The notes under the pieces are model-generated. The model was not told where the DNA came from. It searched no databases and was given only the letters and a program-made list of their open reading frames with translations. Positions 44,153 to 57,700 of a stretch of 64,000 nucleotides of DNA are shown piece after piece. Origin of the DNA: Blastobasis lacticolella. Taxonomy: Eukaryota > Arthropoda > Insecta > Lepidoptera > Blastobasidae. A program made the translations under genes and the position numbers. The stretch lies in assembly GCA_905147135.1 (NCBI GenBank), contig LR990056.1:4908001-4972000 (forward strand), read 5' to 3'. Position 1 is the first letter of the stretch, and each line of letters opens with the position of its first letter.

Positions 44153-47100
44153 ATTTTAGCACTTCAGCGTTTATCTCAATGTAGATTTGATACACACCAG
44201 TGGCCACTAAATCTCACAGAACACTACTACATAAATCCGAGGAATGTAGTAAAATCCAATTTTGAAACACAGCTGAACACAGCTTACACAGCTAAATTCA
44301 AATTTTTACTCTACGAGAGGTCAGCTATGCACTGCGGATTGACAGCTTTGTTTGACGCTTGTATTTTCTGTGCAAAATTAGCAGTCGGAGTTTTGTATGA
44401 AATGGTAATAATTACCAACATAAATAATTTTATAAGAGCACATTCATTATAGAGCTCAAATTTTCAAATTGTATTTGTTAGAATATTCATGTAATATACT
44501 CAAATATTACGCAAAAAATAGTTTCCTTGAGATTACGTAGAATATGAATGACGGCCCAGTCAAGTAAATGAAGTAGCATAGATTAAAAATAAATTTGAGT
44601 TTGACAATATTACTTTCGTTTTGAAATTACTTGGATTTGCTGTCGCTTGTAACAAAAAATGTAATCCCATTGTAACACAAAGTCTCCCTAGATAAAAAGA
44701 AAAGAATGCGGAAATGAATGTTAATGAAATAAAAATTAATGTTACCACTTTATCATACCACACACCAACTTAACTATAGAAAAAATGAAATGCCGAATAT
44801 AATAGTTTACTTTTTATTGTTTTGTTTTGTTCGCATACAAAAAGATAATTATTTCGCAAAACAATAACCACTATATCCACATTTGGTAGCACGCACAGTC
44901 AATGTTCTTATTTTACCTAGTACAACAGTGTTCCATAGAATCGCTAACAAATGGTCTCATGCCATTCACGACTCGGCAGTTAAGCCTGGGTTAAACCGGC
45001 TACATACGGCGCTGCGGCAGGGCCAAATCCTTCCGTAGTATGTTTAAAGTCGCTTTTTGGATTCGGGTGATGATTTTATTGTCCTAAGCATTATACTATA
45101 GTCCTAAATATCGATTTCCCTAATATCGTTACTCCTAATGTTCATTGTCTTAATTTTTTTCATACTAATCGGAAGTCCTAATGTCGTTCGACCTAATCTT
45201 ATGAAGTCCTAATATTTTATTATTCTACTCCTATATAAGTTAGTGCCTAGCAAAAATTCGTTAGCAAATGATACAAGAACATTTAAGATCATTTGGCGCA
45301 GATTGCAAAATACCACTGCGAAAAATGTAATGGTTGGTTCTGGCACTCGCCGGTCGATGCCGCGGCACGCTAGTTTGACTCGAGCGTGATGGTTCATAAC
45401 AACTAACATGCTCGTCGCTTCGCTCCTCGCTACCTAGTCCCTTTGTAACCTAATGTTTTTGATAGATTCGATTGTAGCTATTTTCAAATAATCCAAGATC
45501 CTAAAATTCAGGTGACCAGTTATTAAATCCAGCCCATTATTTAACCCACAGAGGATAATTTTAACTTTTGATTAATGGTTTTCGGAGAATCGATATTAGA
45601 ACATTCAAACTTAAGGATAAAGAACATAAACAAAATTCATGCTTTATGATAATTAATATTTATAATGTGTTTTTCGTATGTTTCTCTAGCCATACGAATA
45701 AATAAAATTAATATTTAGGACTATAAAAGGTCTCTACTTTTAAACCTACGATTGAATGCCTTTGAATGAAACCATCTCGGGAGAGCCATAACAAGCATGC
45801 CGAAATCTAGCATGTATAACCCAAGCTTAATTTCTAAACTTAACCCGAGCTTAATGACAATCCCATTAAGCTCGAATAAAAGTTCGCGCCGAATAGGTTT
45901 TCAAACAGCCCATTAAAACGAAAAAAAATTTGATACTATTTAAATAGATGGGTTTGAATAAACACTTCTCAAAAATTCAAAATGAGGCAGTTTATTTTTA
46001 AATATTTCTGTCAATTTAATGTCGAAACTTCATTTTCCGTTTTAAAAAATCTGTCAGAAAACCTTCCATTTTCCAATAGTGTCGCTAATAGTGACAAAGA
46101 TTACGATACCATATACCCAAAGAAATTGGACACAGAGGCATAGAAGAAGCCTACTCACAGAAGTCACAATCCATATTTTGTTTCCTTTTTAATTGTACAT
46201 ATAACATCTATAAGTTGCCAAATACCCCTTCATAACCACAGCTATTGTAAAATTTGGTGGCCTTGGTCACCCAATGTTCTAGCTTTTTACAGAGTTGTGA
46301 CAGAGTGATAAAATGTAACTTCAGCTATGAGTTGACCATGTATGCTCTATGCCTCTATGTCTAAAATATTTGAATACCCCCATACTCATAGACATTTTAC
46401 TAAATAAAACAGTACCACCTAATCATAAGATTTCGTTAGAATAATAAAATGTAACATTTCCACAATTATGTAATAAAATAATATATTTTTTGAAAACACA
46501 AAACAATGAACAATGATAATCAGAGATCAACAAACACACAACATTATTAAGGGTTATATAAAAACATTTCGAGATTTAAGTCTGTGGTGAGTTTATGATT
46601 GATTCATAAGCCGACCATGAGTATCGAACGCGATATTTTTTAAAAATTATTAACATTTTAAAAAAAGAATGTATTTGAGTTTTTCATGGGAGCAGAAACC
46701 GTTTAATGTCTCGACATGTCTACATTTACCCTAAAGAAGAACAAACAGTGATCAAATTGAACAATAAAATATAATTTTTATAATACAAACACAATGGTAA
46801 TTTAGACTATACTCTTATTTTAAAATTGTCATTTACATTTAGATAGCAATCTTACGTTGATAAAGGCACGAAATTATCCTATGGAGTCATAAGTTTTTTT
46901 TTGTACACTTTCATAAACAAATGTTGTTTCTAACTGAAGTGTGGGGTTTAAGAATTTTTCTTAGTACCGAATATAAATTACAATACATTTAAGAATAAGT
47001 TAGTAGGTACTTAGATTTGTGATCAAGTTCTATCGAATACTTACAATCATATATTTAAGTGATTTAATTTTAATGGAAGTTTAAATTAATTGTGACTTTA

Positions 47101-48052
47101 AATAAAACTATGTATTAACTTAAACCTCTGGGATTCTATACTGTTACGAATACCTTTTAATACAGGAACGTGTTCGAAGGAATTCGTTGATATGTTTTTA
47201 ACAACTAGAAGGCAAATTAAGGAATGATTTAAAAAGTTATGTTAGGATCTGACACGTTTCGGAATCAGGGGCGCTATTTTTTCAGGCGAGCGCTCGCGTA
47301 CGCTACCTATCCCTTTCACACTCGTGATAACTTGCCAGAGAGAGAAAAGACAGGTATTAGAAGGCCAGCGCTCGCATGAATGCGAAAGATTAAAAAATTT
47401 GCTACAGGTTTAGGGAAATCTAGGCTCGAATGGCCTTGAAAATGGATAAGTTATTTACTATTAATTTACTATTGCATTTTATTAAACAGCTGTTTTATGA
47501 GACTATGTATCTAGGTACGAATTCAACCTCAAAATCCTTAAGATATATAAATAATTATTAATTTACTTAACCTTAAAATATAGCATCTTTGGATGTATAA
47601 TGTAGTAACTTTTAAACCTACAATGTGCATTTATAGTAATATTATGATATGGATAAGTTTTGTTATAATCATACACACACACACTCACACATGTCAACGT
47701 TCAACAACAACAAAAGTATATTGTCGTGTTAAAAAAAAAATGAAACGTAATTGTAACTTGAGAAACGTATAAAAATATCAGTAACTATTACCAAATATTA
47801 TTAAATAAGTACCTTGCAAGAAAATGTTCACGACTATCTGACAAATAAATAAAACTTCAATCGACCAGCGCATTCAGCCCACGACAGACACACACAAATA
47901 TAAAACAATTATTAGTAAGTACCTTAGTAATTATTATGTTACAAAAATATGAATAGTAAAGCCTGCAATATTAAGCATTAAGCCGTAGACTTATCGAGTG
48001 TTATTCCACACTAGGCACTATTACTATTTTAATTTTAATTCACATTAAGCTA
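44153..48052. other. Spacer between the two synthases; AT-rich
   Basis: The promoter and 5' UTR of copy 1 should lie just right of 44152; no TATA or initiator element stands out. A degenerate TCCTAA repeat lies at 45060-45240 and a dispersed repeat at 45320-45430. About 46.4-48.0 kb is AT-rich and repeat-poor, which would fit a long 3' UTR of copy 2. Confidence 0.4.
45060..45240. repeat. Degenerate array of TCCTAATATCG-like words
   Basis: About eight copies of (G)TCCTAA followed by an AT-rich spacer occur at 15-30 base steps (for example CCCTAATATCGTTACTCCTA and AAGTCCTAATGTCGTT). The period is not exact. Confidence 0.5.
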
Positions 48053-48095
48053 TCAAGTCCCATTTGGTATAAAAAAGACCACCTTGAAACGGACA
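48053..48095 (-). CDS. Candidate eighth exon of synthase copy 2
   Basis: If exon 7 of copy 2 ends at the donor AA|GTGAGT, the next exon must supply one base. Here the acceptor TGAAAATTTTTCAG is followed by T and an in-frame VRFKVVFFIPNGT then TGA, and next an AT-rich stretch suited to a 3' UTR. The phase fits, but no homology supports the peptide. Confidence 0.25.
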
Positions 48096-48926
48096 CTGAA
48101 AAATTTTCACCATGTCCCGTTTCCAAAAACTATGCGGTATGTAGGAATAAGGTTTTGCTTCAGAATAGAAATAGAATGATAGGAAAACTTTATGACAACC
48201 TTCCAAACAACTTTAATGAGTACACACACAAAGTTGTACGTCTACTGAATCGGAATCGGCTTCTATCATTGCTCACTAGTTGGCGCCACTGGCGAGTAAT
48301 ATTTATTTATTTAAAAACTTTATTGCAAAAATTACAGCAATTGGCGGACTTAAAGCCATTGAGGCTTTGTCTAACAGTCAACCAGCTGTCACTGTGTAAT
48401 ATCTTGTCACTGTCAAAATAATGACGCTCTATGAGCAATACCACCAATTCCACTTTCGATTTGCTCTCACGCTTTTTGCTTCGACTAACGACTGAATTTG
48501 TTAGGTAGGTAGGAATAGGTTGTTTCGATTGTCATTGTCAAAAAAAAAACAAGACGTAAAAAAGAAAATCCAACACAACTAGGCAAAAGGCTTTCAAAAC
48601 CATACACAAATGTGTAACTATTGGTATATGTCATTCTTTTAGATTGTGTCAAGTATTTATTGCGCTCTGGACTTTCTTTACAAAAAGACAAAAAGACCCT
48701 TCTTTATCTGTGGAGCAATTTGAAAATCAACAAATAAATAATGCTTTTATAATTTTCGCACCGCAATTTCAATGAAGGCCACAAAACGTTAACTTAGGCA
48801 TTCTTCGTTACAATATAATTCTGTACTTATATAAATTCTAGCAGATATAGTAACCTACAGTCGTGTAAACCAACGGTAGCCCTGCAGGCCTATCAAGCTG
48901 TGGGTAGGGCCAAGATACCAATCGAC

Positions 48927-49024
48927 GATCGGAATTTGTCGGTTATGTTCGGCCGGCTTCACAGCGTTCGCAGTACTGCTCCGATCTACGAGCGCTGGCC
49001 GAACATAGCCGATAAGTTCCGATC
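48927..49024. mobile_element. 98-bp palindromic MITE
   Basis: GATCGGAATTTGTCGGTTAT and GTTCGGCC pair with GGCCGAAC and ATAGCCGATAAGTTCCGATC. Arms 28 bp. Confidence 0.8.
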
Positions 49025-49174
49025 TAAAGTCGCAATAGAATTGCTGCTATTGTTAACTTGGCTGAATGGTGTTCCGGTAAAACAGTTTCCTATCTATGTA
49101 CAAACGCCGGCAAATTATTTACGACAGCAGTTGGCCCACCATACAACAAAGGTTTCCGCAATTTTAAATTTAAA

Positions 49175-49315
49175 CAGATGGCGCTAGTAAGAAGGTCCGT
49201 TGTAAAAATACTGCTGTGCTATTGGACAGAAACAACTGCTGTAAAATGACGGATCTATTCTTACCAATGACAGGGCTTTATTTTGACAGACCTCAAGTCT
49301 CAGTAGCGCCATCTG
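49175..49315. mobile_element. 141-bp element with CAGATGGCGCTA inverted ends
   Basis: CAGATGGCGCTAGTAAGAAG and …CAGTAGCGCCATCTG are inverted. Words from its interior (CTGTAAAATGACGGATC, TGACAGACCT) recur at 53548-53615, and the right end recurs near 32982. Confidence 0.65.
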
Positions 49316-50569
49316 CAATCGCGAAAACCCTCTCATTACCCGCAGTGTGGAGTGCCGCACATGTATGCACTAACAAACATTTAATTCTGCTTTAAAGCCT
49401 TTCAAATAACTATATTCTGTCGAACGCATCAATTGCATTGCGACAGGATAAGTAAGAAGTGAGGTAATCGATAGATATCATTATGGTGGCCATAGGATGA
49501 GTACAATCCAAAAATGTTAGGTTTTTTATGAGATTGTGATAATGATACTGGTCTGTGATAACACAATATACCTAAGTCTCGCATAAACTCGACCGAATTG
49601 AATGAAATGTTCCATGCATGGATTGTTTATATTCACAATTGGACCTGGTAGATGGCGCTGCAATCGCGGGCTAGGTTATTGTTTAAATTATGAGCTACTG
49701 GATATTTACTTGTTGTTTTATATTGTATGAGTTTCTGGTTTCGCTGTACCTACAATGGTATAAGTTTGTTCGTCCGTTTTAAGATATATACGCCTGTGTA
49801 GCGTTAACCTTTTATGTATTTACAATTGCAGTCTCGCTCAGCAAAAGCTGATCAATTAATAACTACTCTCCTACCATAGTTTGTGACTTAAGTTTATAAT
49901 AAATATTTGTATTAACCGGCATTGTATTAAATAAACCGTAATCAAACGCAAAAAAAAAATACTTTTCATTCATAAGAAATTAAAACAGAATTGTTCTTTC
50001 TCGCCGTAAAAATAAAAAATAAAGGAAAATAGTCAACGTACCGTTCGTACCGTAAATAAGTATCGTTATTTCTATTACTATTAAGTATGTTAAAAAAATA
50101 CATAAAACAACGCTTACATATTAAATCATAATACTTTAGAACAAGCAATGGTCCCAAATCAATAAGAATTATCTTCTACAACATTTTTTGTGTCTTACTT
50201 TAAACTTATTGCATAAGCATTGATATAAAAATGTAACATTCATATATGCACCAATAAATGCGACTGCCCAACGTTGGGCATGAAGGCTGTCCAGCAGTGG
50301 ACCCCCGTCCTAAATGCAGTCAGGTACCCGTTTAAGTACACAAGCCCAAACTCTCATCCGAAGGAAACTGGAATACTTTATGCCCTTGTACAACTTTGAC
50401 ACTTAAAAACTGGAAAACGGGAAATCTAAGACCGACCCTCACAGAACAACTTGTAAAACTTAAGATATAAAATACCAAAAACGACCATACAACCTACACT
50501 CTCAAGATCGTTTTTGCAACTTGAGTCCTCAGAGATTCATCACTGGATCTGAGGATAAGTTAAACTAAT
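49316..50569. other. No gene; one RTE relic at 50262-50330
   Basis: The plus strand of 50262-50330 (CCAACGTTGGGCATGAAGGC, TGTCCAGCAGTGGACCCCCG) is the minus-strand tail of the RTE family seen at 770 and 26035. Nothing else is recognised. Confidence 0.5.
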
Positions 50570-50792
50570 ACTTAACAGACTTTCCGTTTTGGCTGGAGCC
50601 GACCATCCGTCAGTTGCAGTTGATACTAATCCTTACGCAATATAGAATAAAGTCGCTTTTACGTGGTCGGAAGCCCGACCAAGGTCGGCTCGGCCGCGCA
50701 CTTGAATTAATCCAAAAGCGACTTTATTTTGTACTTCGTAAGGATTAATATCGATTGCAACTGACCGTCTGTTACTAGTTTTATTGGAGGCT
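50570..50792. mobile_element. Second copy of the hairpin-in-hairpin MITE
   Basis: It shares TTGATACTAATCCTTACGCA, CGACCAAGGTCGGCTCG, CGTAAGGATTAATATCGATT and GTCTGTTACTAGTTTTATTG with 7721-7985, with one outer arm partly lost. Confidence 0.75.
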
Positions 50793-51409
50793 TCTGGCAA
50801 ATGCTTTTCATGTCAATCAATTTATGTTACTATTGAGCATAAACTATTCCAAATACCCTCATAATCTGTATATTTAGTCTTGACACTTCAAGAGACAAAA
50901 AGTCCCGCAAGCTCGCCAGAAAAGTGTTCACAAAATTATTTTATCACAATATAAAACATTCAACAAGCAAAACTAAATATACACGATTGTAGAAAGGACA
51001 TAAGCTTATCAGAGTTGTACTTGTCATATACCGGACGGTAGCATATGATGTCGATCCTACGCGATCCTGCAAGCTCGGGTGTGTGGGATGTTGTCCCAGC
51101 GGTGGGCGTCGCCCAGCGGTGGGCGGGCCACGGGCGACAGTGGACGGCCCCCGGCGGTGACAGCAGGTCCTATGTGTCTCTGTAACGATGATTTGCGAAA
51201 TTAAAGCTTATGGATAAACATATAACTATGGAGGTGAAGGTGGAGAATACACTCTTCAAATATCTAGTTGAAGCAATACATTTTCATCGTGCTCTCTCTG
51301 TAGTCCAGCCCTTCCTTTCTAACTATAGTGTTTATCTGTATTTATGAGTGAAGACCACACAGAATTTTTAGGTATTTTTAAGAAGTGTCTTCAGCCACAT
51401 TAGTCACTT

Positions 51410-51580
51410 TTCTGTTTGGTGACTATAATGTGTCTGAAAAGCGAAACTGCCAAGAAAAAGTCGACGCTAGGGTAACAAAATTTTTTTTTTTGTGCCAGAG
51501 TGTGCATGGGCAGTCCAACGTTTTGTGGGTCTCCTAAACCTCCACTATCTCTACAAAGTGGCAATTTTCGATGACGTAGG
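51410..51580. repeat. Dispersed repeat, uninterrupted copy of 15367-15660
   Basis: TTTGGTGACTATAATGTGTC and CAACGTTTTGTGGGTCTCCT are shared with 15380-15400 and 15608-15630. This copy lacks the tandem repeat insertion. Confidence 0.65.
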
Positions 51581-51665
51581 ATAACCTACGGCGCTCTCAC
51601 AGTCTAGCTGTAGTATTATTAATCTACGAACTAGTTATCAATATCTGAGTAAGACAAAAAGGTAC

Positions 51666-51764
51666 TCACTTCTTGTTGTTCTCCGTGCGCGTCGGCGTGC
51701 TATGGTTGGAGTTGTGCGAGCTATCGCTGAACTCGGAACTCGAACTGCGTATGTCGCCTTCCAT
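51666..51764 (-). CDS. schlank: Synthase copy 2, exon 7
   Basis: Acceptor TCCCGTTGCAG before ATGGAAGGC. It encodes MEGDIRSSSSEFSDSSHNSN then HSTPTRTENNKK and TGA. The stop lies in AA|GTGAGTA, a strong donor, so the exon may end at 51670. Confidence 0.8.
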   Translation of the reverse strand: MEGDIRSSSSEFSDSSHNSNHSTPTRTENNKK

Positions 51765-54700
51765 CTGCAACGGGATACAAGTCAGTGGGCCCGCAGTGGT
51801 ACCGCCTATCTCCGATAGTGCGCCGCCATTTTGATGCAATTGAGTCAGAACCAATCGCAGCCTCCAATAGTATGATCCCACCCCTCTGGAATGACGTCAC
51901 AACATTTCGGATTTACTGTGACGTCATTCCAGAGGGTGGTATCATGCGATTGGAGATCGGCGGTACCGTTGGCTTGCCGCGATTGGTCCATACTCAATTG
52001 CATCATGATGGCGGCGTACTATCGGAGGCGGTACGGCTGCCGGGACTAGTGGGAGCCCGTTTACATACATACGAGGATTGTGTAAAACAGGATACGTTAT
52101 TATTTTTTAAGGGTCACATACAGGTGGGAAATCCTAATGTGCCACCTTCCGTCATGATCCTACTAATATTATCAATGCAAAGTTTGTAAGGATGATTAGA
52201 TGTTTGTAACTCTTTCACACAAAAAGTACTGAATGGATTTTGATTAATTTGGCAGTAATGTAGCATATATACCAAAACAGTTGCGGGCAAAAGGCAATAA
52301 CCATCCATCTTTGATATTTATCATTATACTGGGCACGCAAAATACACAAAAGTGAATGAATGATTGAACGAAAGTGTTATTTACATACAACAATAGAGGG
52401 CAAAATGATAAACTAGAGCACACGCAAACTGTACTTTTAAATACACAAGGGATTTCACCACAAACGCAAACCAAAAAATATTTACTCTATTCTTTACTTT
52501 ACCTCAAAATTCTAAGAATGTTAATTATGGCCAATCATCGTTTTGTTACAATGAAAACGAATCGATTGTAAGTAAATTAAGTGAAACTAAAACAAAAACC
52601 AACCAAAACAGTTAACTAAAAAAGAAGGGTATGAAAACGCTCACCGCCACACCGTTCTAAAAAAAAGAAATTGGTTATTTAACATTTGCAAATGAATGTT
52701 AGCACCAATAACCATAAAATAGATATATCACGACAAGGACGGTCCCCCAACCATACATACATAAAATGATAAGATATAAGAAAAATAAGTTCACAAGTCA
52801 AAAAGAAAAATCTTTTTTCATAACAAGCTTTTTATCGCGTGGTATAGTACCTACTCATCAAGACCGTTCCAAAGAGTCCAAACACGATGAGGTTATCTTA
52901 TTGCGTTCATTAATTCCTATGACCACCTTCCGACTCCATCATCAGACCAGCTCCATGGTACTATATTATTGCATTGTCATCTAAGTTACATAGTATTTGG
53001 ATTTCCTACATCATTTTATAAAATTGTAAACTACCTAGGTACTTGTAGAATCTCAAATTATATAAGATATAACTAAGGGAAAGAGCGAGCCACCCCAACA
53101 CAAGTATATTTATTACTTACTGGGGATGACTCACCTCACACATTGTAAAGATTTGAGAAATAAAGAAATTTTTAATTTAATTTAATTTAATAGTATACCA
53201 AATTTCAGCTCAATCGGATACCAACAAATGGTAGAAATATGGTTTGCAAATTTTGACGGACAACTTACAAACATACACACGAACAGTGAAAGTTAAATAA
53301 AATCTTTTTAAAAGCAATGAATGAGGGTAGTTTAGATTATATAATGTACCAGTTCCTGGCGGCTTACCATGAGTTCTTATAGCAGGACCTAAACAGAACT
53401 GCCCTGCTTAGAACGAGACAAACTTATGTGACACGTTTAGCGCTGTCTCGTTCTAATACAAGGCAGTTCTGTTCAGGTCCTGCTATAAGACCTCATGGTA
53501 AGCCCTCTGAAGGTCTGCAGTCAAAAATGCTGCCATACACAAGAGCTGTAAAATGACGGATCCAATTTAGACAAACAGCTTGACTGTATTGTTGACAGAC
53601 CTTACGCCCCAAGTAGCGCCACCTACCCCCTTCTAAAAATGAGCTATCATTGCGAGTTAGTCTGTGGTATTATAATATTTCGTGAAGGCGCGGCTTTTTC
53701 GTACCTCTATCTCTCTCTCTTTCGCATGTGAGCTATCGACTACACCACGGACTAACTCTTCAACCTGTCAAATCGCAACCGATGTCAACGCATCGCTATC
53801 ATAGCCGAGAAACAGCCTTTGCAATGGCCCTTTGCTTTTGCGACCATTTACCGGCCCATTCAAAAGTATAAAAATTTTAAATGACGTCCAACAAAATTAC
53901 GGGGTTAATTATTAATTACTTAATTTCGAGAGTGCATTATTCTCAAAAATGTTTACAGTTAAGCTAGACAACCCCTAGACCAGTTATTGAAACCTGAAAA
54001 TCCAGCTATTCTGTGATTGCACTTCTAGATTTTCTGTCAAGCTTCAATAACTACTCTAATAAGGTCGTATAACGTCGCTGAGGTAATAAAAACTTTCAGA
54101 ATAAAGTATTTCTGTTTTTGGCCGACACATTCTTTGGATCACGTCCTCTGAAGATCGTAGAGAACCTACCACAAACACCCAGCACTAACCACTTGAAGAC
54201 GATAAACTCACCTGTCCAGCATTGATGGCCTTGTACGCGACCTGCAGTATCAGCCAGGTCCACACCAGGTGGAGTCCCAGCAGCAGACACAGCAGCGAGT
54301 TGAAGATGTAGTATGCGGGGAACATTGGCAGCAGTTGGGGGGCTCGGATGGTTGTGCTGGAATGTGGAGGTTCCATGTTAAACCAGGCTCAGGGTTATAA
54401 AGCGCGGATCCAGCATTGTGGGCACGGTGGCCATACCCACAACCCTAACTGAGGTATATAAGCCCCTAATGGACGGCCCCTAAGGTCCATAGACGAAACG
54501 AAGAAGAACGATAAAAAGAAAAGTTGTCTGCTTATCACCCGCAGCTTTTAAATGCCAAAAAGTCAAAATTTTCGCGTTTGCTCAGCTCGCTCATTCCTTG
54601 ATTTGTGTTACTTTTATTAGTTTATTGTTCTTTTACGAAATCCGGCAACCACAACCCACAACCTTTTTTAGGAACTTGATCCGCGCCTGTCGGTTACAAC

Positions 54701-57700
54701 TATTTATTTGTTGTTATTTTTAAATTAACTTGTTTGCTTTGAAGCAAGATGTATAATGCAAATTTCGACGATCTCTTTAATAAATATATTTTATAAAATG
54801 TAATATTGAATATCTAATTATGTAAAATGTGATATTAAATAAACCTAAATCTATTCTGACCTTGATAGTGTCTAGTCTAGACAGGTTACTGTACTGGTAA
54901 TACTGGTACAAGACAATCTTTTATCTTGACCTTATATATTGTTTGTCCTGGGTGACAATCGGCTCCCGAATTTGTCTTAGGGTCCCCAGGGGAAGATCTT
55001 GGATAACATAGCTTCGCTAACGATATTAGAAGATGGTGCATCTTACGGGTGCCAAGCTTAACGCGGTGCTAGGTTCCATTCGCTTCAAAGTGCGAAACGG
55101 TCACCTATCCAGTTTTCTATATCATACTCTATAGTATTCTCGTCCTTTCTACTAGTTTGTAATGATGGATGGATGGATATTTCGATAGATGTTTGTTACT
55201 TCTTCACGCAAAAACTACTAAACGGATTTTGATAAAATTGGGCAATAATGTAGTTTATAGCCCAGAATAGCACATAGGCTTTAATTTATCCCGAAATTTA
55301 ATGTTAGTTTTGCTGAAATGGGCCAGGAACGTAATGGTCGAATTTCATGCGGACGAAGTATAAAAAGATAGTAATATAGTATAGTATTCCATTGAGTGAC
55401 CTCTTATCTCTTATAGCTAAAAGTCGTGAAATACCTCGTTGTGCCCAAGTCTGTTGGTGGACTTAATACATTTACACCCTTTGCCTTAAGAAATGAATGG
55501 ATGGATAAGGCGTGGCGCCGCCTTATCCACACATAAGCTTTGTGTGGATAAGAGTAATATAGTGTAGTATTTCATCAAGCGACCTCTTATCTCCACAGGT
55601 TGATAAAACCCACTGTTATATCAGCTAAAAGTCGTGAAAAACCTCGGTATTGTGCCCAAGTCTGATGGTTGACTTAATAGATTTACACTCTTTGCCTTTA
55701 GAAATTAATCAACACATAAGCTATGTGTGGATAAGGTTCGTAGAAATTCGTAGGAGGGCGCTGGTGTCTTTCGGTGTCATGAATATTTGTATGGCGGCAT
55801 GGTAGTTCATGCTATGTCTTTATCGCTATTGTATATCGAAATAGACAGTGTTTCACAGTTTGAAATGAACCCCGCGACCACGCCATCAAATTCATTCCTA
55901 TGGCGAAATAAAGTACTTACCTCCATATAATGTAGAACGGGTATATCCCGAGCCTGGTGACGATCCACAGCACGGTGAAAACAGTGAACACGCAGTCGCA
56001 GAACTTCTGGTAGTTCGCGTACTTCGCCGCTTTCGCGCCCTGCAATTAAGTAAAATATATCAGACAGAGTCACGGCTATTTACTAGAGGAGAAACCTCAC
56101 AGGGCAGTTTTTGATGTGTTTCATTACGAATTTGATTGAAAAAATATTAAGTTAATTTTATTTTAGATTTTTCTTGGTGTTATAAAAAAATAATCATCTT
56201 GGCGTTGATGTCCCGGTTGTGCTCTCGCGCACGAGGGCCCGGGGTCCGCCTTGACCATGATCCAGGATTTGGCAGGTCAGGTAATTACAGTGGAGCGACT
56301 TCCATCTGACCTCCATGACCCTGCTACCAGGGGAACCTGACCAGATTGGATCATGGTTACACATCCAGTCGCCTGAATGTGCAGGTTTCATCACGATGTT
56401 TTCCCTCACCGTAAGAGCATCGGTTAGTATTCAACTAATGTACGTAACTCAGAAAACAGTCATTGGTACATGGCCGGAGCGGGATTCGAACCCGGGACCT
56501 CTGGCTTACGAGTCGTATACTCTAACCGCTCGGCCACCGACGCTCTAGAATAGATTTTTCTTGGTGTTGCTAATGTCTATAGGCAGTGGTGACCACTTTC
56601 TATCAGGTGGCCCGCTTGCCTGTTTGCCTACCGAATGACATAAAAAAAAATTACTTTGTATGAGAAATATCGTGGAACATGCCATAGTCAAAACTTCTGA
56701 CATACCTAGATAGTTTGTTACAATAGAAACAATAAAAATTATGTTATGAAAGCCGTAATGTAAATCCTGCAGCCGTAAATCGTCACCCCTGCTAACGCTG
56801 TCCTAATTGGCAACGGTCTTACGACCGCGGGCGTTTGTGCGACAGGCGGTTTTGATGTCTCCTATTGGTCGGGCGACGTCCGTCGTACAACCATAGTCGC
56901 ACGACCGCTGCCAATCAGGACAGAGCCTAGGCGTCTAGGTCTAGGTCTAGGTCGGAGGGCGTCACAAGCGTGCTGAGTCGCGGTCTCCACTCAAGAACTC
57001 TTTTTCACGAACTCACATCCAAGAATATATCAGCGCAGTCGTGTGATATCAGCACCAGCGACCCGATCCTGTGCAGGTTGCAGACCCAGCTGAAGGAGAG
57101 CAACGCGATGGTGGCGAGGTGGTGCACGAACATCTGCCAGAAGTCCTTGCGGCGCACGTCCCAGAACTGGGAGATGGTCAGCGACCAGTAGAACGCCGCC
57201 GACACCATGTAGTACCACCAGATGTCGGGGGTCTGGCCCTGGAAATGGAGAGGATTCTGTTAGGTCAGGATCTATTATAATGGACACAATAAGTGGCAAG
57301 GTATCACGAGCATTTTGTAAAAGCCTTCACCTTCCACGAAGATTGACTTTGCACAGCCAGTATTTATTGGCGCCCATATCAGTTCTTCAAAATCGTCAGA
57401 CCATGTTGTGGACGTCCCGTCCTACAATAACAAGCTATCCGGCCGCTAGTACGCCCATTGCCACAAATTTTGCAATTCTTACAACTACGCCGATATACGC
57501 ATGGTTCATCTTTGACCTCATCGTCGCTTTCCATCACGTGAAGTGAGGTCAAATACAAGACTATTGACAATTTAAAAAAATCATTGTTCTGCTACACTTT
57601 GATGACTATTCTATAGAGAAACTCCGAGCACAGCGTGTCACTAACAAAAGCTAGATTACTACATAATGAATATGGCCTGAAGTGAAAATAATCTGAATTT

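Noticed and set aside
51765..51881. N-terminal extension of synthase copy 2 exon 7 back to an upstream ATG
   Set aside because: This part is intron and MITE sequence before a good acceptor; the coding match starts at ATGGAAGGC just as in copy 1.
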